From Posidonia oceanica (Eukaryota; Streptophyta; Magnoliopsida; Alismatales; Posidoniaceae): a stretch of 64,000 bases of DNA. Each line of letters opens with the position of its first letter. Position 1 is the stretch's first letter. The notes beneath the pieces are model-generated. The model saw only the letters and a program-made list of their open reading frames with translations. It was not told the DNA's origin and searched no databases. Where the stretch lies: assembly GCA_037176725.1 (NCBI GenBank), contig JAZBRS010000076.1, positions 123,523,001-123,587,000 of the forward strand, read 5' to 3'. The position numbers and the translations under genes are program-made. Shown piece by piece: positions 58,380-64,000 of the stretch.

Positions 58380-61300
58380 TGGCAGGCTTGGACCCTTGGA
58401 GCCCTCTTGGTGATTGCTGGATCAAACCCCAACCAAACCCTAACCCTAATCCTCCTCTCCACCCTCCAAAAACAGCCCATTTTGACCTAAACCTTTACCC
58501 CCCTTCCCAACCTCAAAACTTAACCAAAATCCATAGGAAAACCCACCACTATCCACTCAACAAACCTACCCAAAAACTTAGAAATTTCCAAACCCAACCC
58601 ATCCTTGAAAACCCTAGAAAACTTAGGAGAAACTACCCTTCTTCTACACCTTGAAACCCCTCCAAAACCTCCTTAGAATCGGACCAAAACTTCAGACCCA
58701 AGACTTCAAACCCTAGACTACCCACTCACCAATTCTTACCACATTCCAAGACCATTAAGACCCTCTTTCACCCAAATTATCCTTTTCTCTCTCCAGGATT
58801 ATCATTTTCTCTCTCCTCTCTCTCTCCTGATTATCATCTCTCTTTTCATCCCTTTCCTATCCTTTTTCTGGTCTGGCTGTGGGCCCCCTCTGTGCTTCTA
58901 TCCTTCCTCTATCTTATCCCTATTTTTACTTTATTTTTAACACTGTTTCTGAATTTTTAAAAATTGTTTTCCTCCAACCTATCTTTTTTCCTTTTATCTC
59001 CCTCTTCTTCCATTTCTTTCCTCCTTCTCTTTTCCTTTGCTCCCTTTTGCAAAAATCCACAAAAACCCTAAAAAATCTGTAAAATCTCAAAACACAAAAG
59101 AAACAAATCAGAACCCTAAGAAAAACAATTAAAAAATGTTAAACAAGCAATTAACAACTTAAACTTAACTTAAGCAAGCTAAAAAGAAAACCAAGCATGC
59201 AAACTAAAAAATGCAAAACAAATCAAAAGGAAACACTGAAAAATCAAGGAAAAAGCTAAAATAAAATCAAAACCCACCAAAGGTAAAAACCCATCAGAAG
59301 AATTAAAAAACAAACCCAAAAAGAAGAATTGAAAAATCAAATACTAAAACAAGTAATTAAAGAAGGCAAAAGACTTAACCTAGTAAACATAAGAAAAACA
59401 AGTTAAAAACTTAATAAAAAAAGAAAAGAAAAACACATCTGAAAGACCTAAAAACACCCTATCAAACCAGAAAAATCCAACTGAAAACCTCAAGAAAAAA
59501 TCAACAAATAAAAATCAAAACACAACTTAAAAGACTTAAGAAGGAAAAAACCCTAAAAAGACTAAAACTTAAAAACTTAAAACCAACCCTGATTAAAACG
59601 AAATTAAATCCTAAAAAATCCTAATCAGTATCCTAAATGTCCAACAAGGGAAATACAATTTTTAAAATAATCTAAAAAGGGTTTAACAAACACTTAATCA
59701 AGAGAAAACTAATTAAAAGCAAAACCAAAACCCCAAAACCCTAATCAAGCCCAACACACATTAATCAACTCAAAATAACCATTAAAAATCTTAATTAAAA
59801 TCCTAACCTACAGCAAAACTCTTCTAATATTTTTACTTATTTTTAGTTTATTTTTACCTATTTTGTTTCCCCATTCTACCCTCTCTTTCTTTCTTCCTTC
59901 TTTCTTTCTTTCTTTCTTTCCTTACTGGGCTCAACCCAGCCCGTTTCTTCTTTTTTCTTTTTTTTCATCCTTTTTCTCGGCCCACAGCAGTCCGGCCCAC
60001 GCACTCCGTCTCCCTCCTTCTCCTTCTGCAAACTTCTTCTGCAGATTCTTCCCGCGACGGCCGGCTGCCATTCCCTCCTTCCATTTGAATTTTGAAGCTC
60101 CGTCACTTCGGTCTACAGCAGCCCGCCGTCTCCTCATCTCAGCACCAAATCCGGAGCCGGTCGCCCCGTCTCCTCTGCTGTAGTAATCGCCGGCCGAGTT
60201 TTGAATTCCCAGCTCGCGCCCAGCAGCAGCAGCTCCGGATATAAGCCGCCCGCTCCTTCCTTTCGATGGTGGTGGTGCAAGTGTGAGGGTGCCAGTGTGA
60301 GCGAGCCTGAGTGAGCAATCCAGAGCAATCAGAGTGAACCCAGAGAGAGACCAAAATCCAGATTTTCCTTCCACCTATGCGACCTTCCTTCTCCTCTGCA
60401 TTTCTTTCAATTCCAGAGAAAAGAGAGAGGAGAAGAGAGTGTTTGTGAGTCTTCGACATCCCGGAGAGAAGCCCTCATCAGAGCTCAATCCCCCCACCGG
60501 TCCTCCTCTTTTCTTCTCTGAAAATTTCAGCAAGCGTCCTTCTTTCTTTTCCAATCCCCCAGTACCACTTCAGACCCCCATCCTTCTCCCAATTCCTCCC
60601 CCAAAGTTCACCCAAAACCCAGCCATTTCCCAGCATCATTCCCCAGCCATTCTACCACCTAAATCGCTCTGAAACGCCACCTGACTCCAACTGAAACCCG
60701 ACTCCTTCCCTTCGGCAATTCCCATCACTCCAGTTCACCATTGCCTCCCAAAATCCACCCAGATAATCCCCAAACCATCTCCTTTCCAGGGCCCCTAACC
60801 TCCGGCCCTAACTCTCACCACAGATCCCAAACAACACAACAAACATCTGCATCAGCCACTGACCAGAAATTCGACCCAGCCCCAATTCTACTCCACGCTC
60901 TCCAGAAACCCTCTCCGAGCATCCAACCTCACTCGCCGAACTTCCAGCAGCCTCCCGGAGGGCTCCATCCAAGCCGACGAGCAGCAGACACCTCCCCCGA
61001 CCTCCAGCAGCATCCTCTAAACCCAAAAGAGCCGAAACCTCACCTGGGCTGTAGAGCTTCAGTCCGGTCGATCAGGAAGCATCGGAGGGACGTTCTGAAG
61101 CGATTCCAACCTTCGCGAGCAGCCGGCGACGTCCGCAGCGACCGGACGGCCTCCACCGGCGACCTCTGGAACCACTGACGTCGGGGGAACGGCTCAGGCG
61201 CGGAAAAAGGTAACCATTGCTTCCCTTAGCTTCTTCTTCTTCTTCTCTTGCTTCCCCAGCCTTTAGAATAGGCTTTCCGGTCCTCCTGCTCCGTCCTCGA

Positions 61301-64000
61301 CTCGCCGGACAGTTCTCCTTCTCCGGCGCCGGCTGCTCTTCCTCCGGACACTCCGACCAGCAGAGCGAGCTCCGGACCATTCCCAGAGCTCCGGACGATC
61401 GCCGACGTCGCCCTCCGCCAGTCCCGCGCCTCCTCAGCCTCCCCTGTCGGCGGCCACGAGTACTGCCGGCGTTCCGCTACAGTACTCGTCGCCGTCAACA
61501 AGTTACTGTGCGTTTATTTTATTCTAGCTAAAGTTTTTAAGTAAATATTGCATATTTGGTTTAAGTTTCTGACATTTTACATTCCAGTCCTTACTTCATT
61601 TAATCTGCTGTGTTTTTAAATCAAAATCATATTAAATTGCATAATCTGTTTATGGTTTTCAGTATTTGCAATTTGGTCCTTTTACTGTGCTGTGCTGTTA
61701 TTTAATTTTGTAGTTTAGTCCCTCTGTTTTCAATTTTTGCACTTAAGTCCTGCACTAAATCAGTTCATTTATTTTCTTGCATTTTACCATACTGCATTGC
61801 ATTCTGGCCCCTTACATTTTTCTGATTTTGCACTTAAGCCCATGCACTGTAGCAACCTAGGTTTCATTTATGATTTTTGCATACTGCATTGCATATTTTG
61901 CCTCCTGGTCTTGCATATTTGCATTTAGGTCCATTTTAAATGGACAGTAACTCATGCATGCATTTTTAGCATACTACATTGCATTTTTGACCCTGTTCTT
62001 TTTAAAAATTGCACTGTGGTCCTGTTCCCTGATTTTCAGAGCATGTTTTCCATACTAAATTGCATTTTTAGCCCCTGCATGATTTCAAAATTACACATAG
62101 GTCCTTGCATCTTTAGAAAAATCATGTGAAAAGACCATTTTGCCCCTAGATTGCATCTTAGCTCTTATGCTTACCAAATTTCATGCAGACCCTCCACTAG
62201 TATTCCCAGACTCCCCAGAACCTTGTTTTCTAGAAAATTTGCATTTTAGACCCTAATTTTTCCAAAATTGCTTTCTGATCCCTTTCTGCTTTCAAAACTT
62301 CTTCTAAAGCATACCCTCTTTTCAAAGCAGCTTTCTGAGCCTAGTTTTTTACAAAACGAAGCCCTGCTCCCTCCTGTTTTTAAAACCCTCTCCTGTAGAC
62401 CCCTGTTTTCTGGAAAATTTGCATTTTTAGCCCCTTTCTTTTTCAAACTGCCTTCTGAAATCCTGGCTTTTCCCAGTTACTTCTCTTTGCATTTTCTTAC
62501 TTTTGCATGCATTCTGCATCCATTTAGCCTTGCATTTTAGCATCTTCTTGTATACACTAAGCACTTTAAGCTCCCCTTCACCTGGGAGGACCTTTTTGCA
62601 CGTCCCTAGGACCTCCCGAACACCTAGGTCTGTTCTTCTCCCCTGTTCTGGCCCTTCGGCCCTGAAGCTGCGATATCTTCCAATCCGGCCGTTGGATCTT
62701 CTCAAATAAGCTGCCCAGGCGACCGCAGCGAAGCGCTCTTCAGACCCTTGCATTGCATTCATTTGCATGCCATTTGCAAAGTTTTTCTTGTTTTCGCTTT
62801 CTGACTCTTTGAGCATGTAGAATAAGGCTTCCCCTTTCTGCTTGTATCCTCAAATCCTCGCTTCGCATTTCTCCGTGTGTTTTGTGTTGTGTTTTCTCTG
62901 GATTTGCCACTTAATGTGACTTTTTTCCCCCTTTTTCCACGATCCAATCGCATCGCGAGCTTTGGGCAGCATGCGAGACACACTGTGGAACGGTTTAGTG
63001 GGAAACAGTCGCAAAGAGGTGGTAATCCCTCCGTTTGCACACTCTCCCCTCCGTAGGTCTTCACGCTTACCCTGAGTGGTCCCAAGCGACGTCTGTTCTT
63101 ACACACGCATTGTTTCGCCTCCCCTTTGGCCTCTTCTAATCTTTTCCTGCATTCTTGCATTCGCATGGTTTTTCCGATGTTTTTGCTTCGCTGTTTTGGC
63201 ACCATTTCGTGTGCCCGCCCTCGTTTTGGCACCGCTTTGCGTGCCCTCCTGTTTTCCTGCCTTGTTTTGCGCGCTGCCTTGCTTTCTCGCTCGTTTTGCG
63301 TACCGGTTTTATTCTTTTGCTCCGTTTTGCGTGCCTTTCTGTTTTCTCATCCCGTTTTGCGTGCCTTCCTGCTCTCTTGTCTTGTTTTGCGCGTAGCCTT
63401 GCTTTCTCGCTTGTTTCGCATGCCTGCCCTCGTTTTGGCACCGCTTTGCGTGCCCTACTGTTTTCCTGCCTTGTTTTGCGTGCCTTCCTGCTCTCTTGTC
63501 TTCTTTTGCGCGCAGCCTTGCTTTCTCGCTTGTTTCGCATGTCGCTCTCGTTTTTGCACCGTTTTGCATGCCCCTTTACTCCCTTGTCTTGTTTTGCGTG
63601 CTGTCTTGCTTTCTCGCTTATTTTGCGCGCCGTTTTCGCTCTTTTGCATCGTTTTGCGTGCGTTGCTCATTTCTCGCCTTGTTTTGCGTGTTTTGCGCCG
63701 TTTTCCCCTGCATGTTGATTGCATTGCATGGCTTCCCGGTCGTTTTGCTTTCTCGCCTGCATTTGCATATAGGGCTGTGATGCTTACTGCCTGGAGTTCT
63801 CACAAGCTAGGTTTCGCCTTGTTCGGAACGCAGACAGCGTAGCTGAGCACTTAGAGAGCACGTTTACTTCCTTGCTTTGTTTCTTCCCACTTAGAGCACA
63901 CCTTGAGCATTCATTCAGGCATTTATAGGCACATAGGCATTCAATCCTGCATTTCCCTGCGTATGCGAGCGTAAGCCTAGAAAGACCGATTCTCGGGCGT
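58364..64000 (+). repeat. 3' LTR of element C (5637 bp visible)
   Basis: Starts TGTTGACACCCC and tracks the 5' LTR closely to the window end (base 64000 corresponds to 41743). It is 148 bp shorter over that span: a 56-bp deletion near 62736 removes the candidate splice donor region, and most of the rest is a contraction in the CGTTTTGCG array (about 63390-63480). TATA-like GATATAAGC at 60238-60246, palindrome at 61929-61945. Confidence 0.93.

Larger units (their letters stand above)
35959..64000 (+). mobile_element. Element C: near-complete Ogre/Tat-like Ty3 LTR retrotransposon
   Basis: The youngest insertion. 5' LTR 35959-42091, primer site, leader, Gag-Pro-Pol 43401-52250, third ORF 53738-54940, 3.4-kb repeat-rich 3' region, polypurine tract and 3' LTR from 58364 past the window end. 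By the offset between its LTRs the 3' LTR should end near 64348, followed by CCTGG and the rest of B. The first ~560 bases of the two LTRs differ at only about four positions by eye. Total length would be about 28.4 kb. Confidence 0.92.

Overview
The window is plant nuclear DNA made entirely of LTR retrotransposons. I found no host gene, tRNA, rRNA or CRISPR array. The signs are very long LTRs (about 5.4-6.1 kb) bounded by TG...CA, an 18-base primer binding site resembling those of Ogre/Tat-type Ty3 (gypsy) elements, and a single-frame Gag-Pro-Pol in which a degenerate RT-linked RNase H is followed by a second, intact RNase H. The dual RNase H is the hallmark of the plant Tat/Ogre branch. The species cannot be told from the sequence.

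Four related elements are nested in one another. I call them Y, X, B and C. X (minus strand, 8285-18233 as visible) is the oldest: a gag-only, non-autonomous element whose two LTRs were both hit by later insertions. Y (minus strand, 1-8284, runs off the left edge) begins 1.7 kb into the 3' LTR of X. It shows a full 5' LTR (2892-8284), primer site, leader and an unbroken Gag reading frame open to the window edge. B (plus strand, 18234-35958 as visible) lies in the 5' LTR of X and carries its own 5' LTR, leader, Gag-Pol with six stops, and a third ORF cut in half. C (plus strand, 35959 to beyond 64000) is inserted in that third ORF of B. It has a 5' LTR (35959-42091), leader, Gag-Pol with four stops, a frameshifted third ORF, a 3.4-kb repeat-rich 3' region, polypurine tract, and most of its 3' LTR (58364-64000). 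The missing 3' halves of B, C and Y, and the rest of both X LTRs, should lie just outside the window.

Shared cis-acting parts are the most informative content. All four elements have a GC-rich leader block and a 105-107 nt GT-AG interval with a branch-point-like CTAA(C/T) and pyrimidine tract just before gag. X and C also share a 3' region full of short hairpins whose stems change in a compensatory way while their loops stay constant, and a long inverted repeat enclosing the polypurine tract and the start of the 3' LTR. Gag-only X keeps these parts, as expected if it was mobilised in trans by elements like B, C or Y.

Almost all stops in B, C and X are CAG to TAG, TGG to TAG or CGA to TGA. 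This pattern fits deamination of methylated CHG and CG sites, i.e. silenced heterochromatic elements. Coordinates of LTRs, primer sites, ORFs and stops were read directly from the sequence. Family assignments rest on recognised motifs. Splicing, packaging and structural roles are inference.
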